From positions 1-28,386 of the IMG/VR virus record IMGVR_UViG_3300048586_000552: a stretch of DNA of 28,386 nucleotides. One strand, 5' to 3'. Positions 27,940 to 28,386 of this stretch are shown one piece after another (position 1 is the first letter of the stretch; each line of letters begins with the position of its first letter). This DNA comes from a virus. Made by a program: the position numbers and the translations under genes. The notes beneath the pieces were generated by a model. That model did no database searches. It saw only the letters and a list, made by a program, of their open reading frames with translations, and had not been told where the DNA came from.

Positions 27940-28386
27940 ACCCCACCCTGGCAATCCTGCGCGACGCCCAACGCCGCGCCCCGCGCAACCTCTTCTACAC
28001 CAACGGCGCAGGCCCGGGCGAACGTGCCTTGGCCATGCGCACCAGGATCGCCACCGTTTTGGCCATCCTCGAAGCCTGCGAAGCGTCGCCCCACCTGGAC
28101 GACCGAGCCCGTGCCAATGCCGCAGCCCTGCGCGCCCGTATCGCGCACCTTCCCATCGCCTGGGAAGGGGCGTTCGGGGTTGGCTGGGAGGACGGCCGCC
28201 GGTTGAAGTGGATCGAGCGCCAGCGCGGGCCAGCAGCGCGTGCCCTCCTTGCAGACGTCTACCCCTGCAACGTCCTGGACCCCAGAGACCGCCTGGACCG
28301 CTACCCGCCATGGCAAGCAGCGCGCGGCGTGTGCGTGCGGATCCGCATAGAAGGGGAGAAGGCAGCCCGTGCCGAGCTGGAACGCC
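27936..28386 (+). CDS. Hypothetical protein, cut by the window edge (at least 150 aa)
   Basis: The ATG at 27936 lies in the previous stop (ATGA), and the frame is open to the end of the window with no stop. It begins MNPTLAILRDAQRRAPRNLF. Arg/Ala-rich and helical. Not recognised; the C-terminal part is missing, so no function is suggested. Confidence 0.75.
   Translation, partial: MNPTLAILRDAQRRAPRNLFYTNGAGPGERALAMRTRIATVLAILEACEASPHLDDRARANAAALRARIAHLPIAWEGAFGVGWEDGRRLKWIERQRGPAARALLADVYPCNVLDPRDRLDRYPPWQAARGVCVRIRIEGEKAARAELER

Overview
The window reads as most of one prophage (or tRNA-integrating temperate siphophage) of a high-GC alphaproteobacterium, most likely Rhodobacteraceae. The basis is high GC with strong G/C third-position bias, an integrase of the type common in that family (YSLRH active-site box), and a contiguous HK97-like head plus lambda-like long tail module. 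No host housekeeping gene is visible. The host assignment is inference; the phage assignment is firm.

Left edge (1-1684): a 21-nt sequence at 113-133 matches the 3' end of a tRNA gene on the minus strand, including CCA, the acceptor strand and half of the T arm. It is probably the attachment core, with host DNA to its left. A rightward tyrosine integrase follows at 190-1563. Between it and the convergent next gene lies an array of AT-rich palindromes.

Late region (1694-23104), all on the minus strand and so read right to left. Order of transcription: two tiny membrane proteins, HNH nuclease, small and large terminase, portal, prohead protease, major capsid, intrinsic terminator, two small proteins, head-tail connectors, HK97 gp10-like protein, tail terminator, tail tube, tail assembly chaperones joined by a -1 frameshift signal, tape measure, two distal tail proteins, a glycine-rich adhesin with its small partner, NlpC/P60-like peptidase, large J-like tail tip protein, metallophosphoesterase, amidase endolysin, holin-like protein, nested Rz/Rz1 spanins, a small hypothetical protein, and an orphan beta-class DNA methyltransferase. 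Most neighbours overlap by a few bases, indicating translational coupling.

Control region (23105-23622): about 520 bp without a gene, carrying at least six copies of a TTCCCGGGAA-type repeat between the leftward late block and the rightward early block. It is a candidate replication origin or operator array.

Early region (23623 to the right end), plus strand: a RepA-like AAA+ helicase/ATPase with an intrinsic terminator, then two tightly coupled cassettes of small proteins of unknown function (25242-26933 and 27105 to the edge). The last gene runs off the window. No CI-like repressor, Cro, excisionase or DNA polymerase was found here.

The most unusual signals are: (1) a 31-nt repeat, six clear copies in the same orientation at gene borders of the late operon, three of which fold with the ribosome-binding site of the next gene (endolysin, tail peptidase, tail tube); (2) a textbook G-GGA-AAC frameshift site with a hairpin 5 nt downstream in the tail chaperone genes; (3) the two palindrome arrays at 1579-1684 and 23239-23442.
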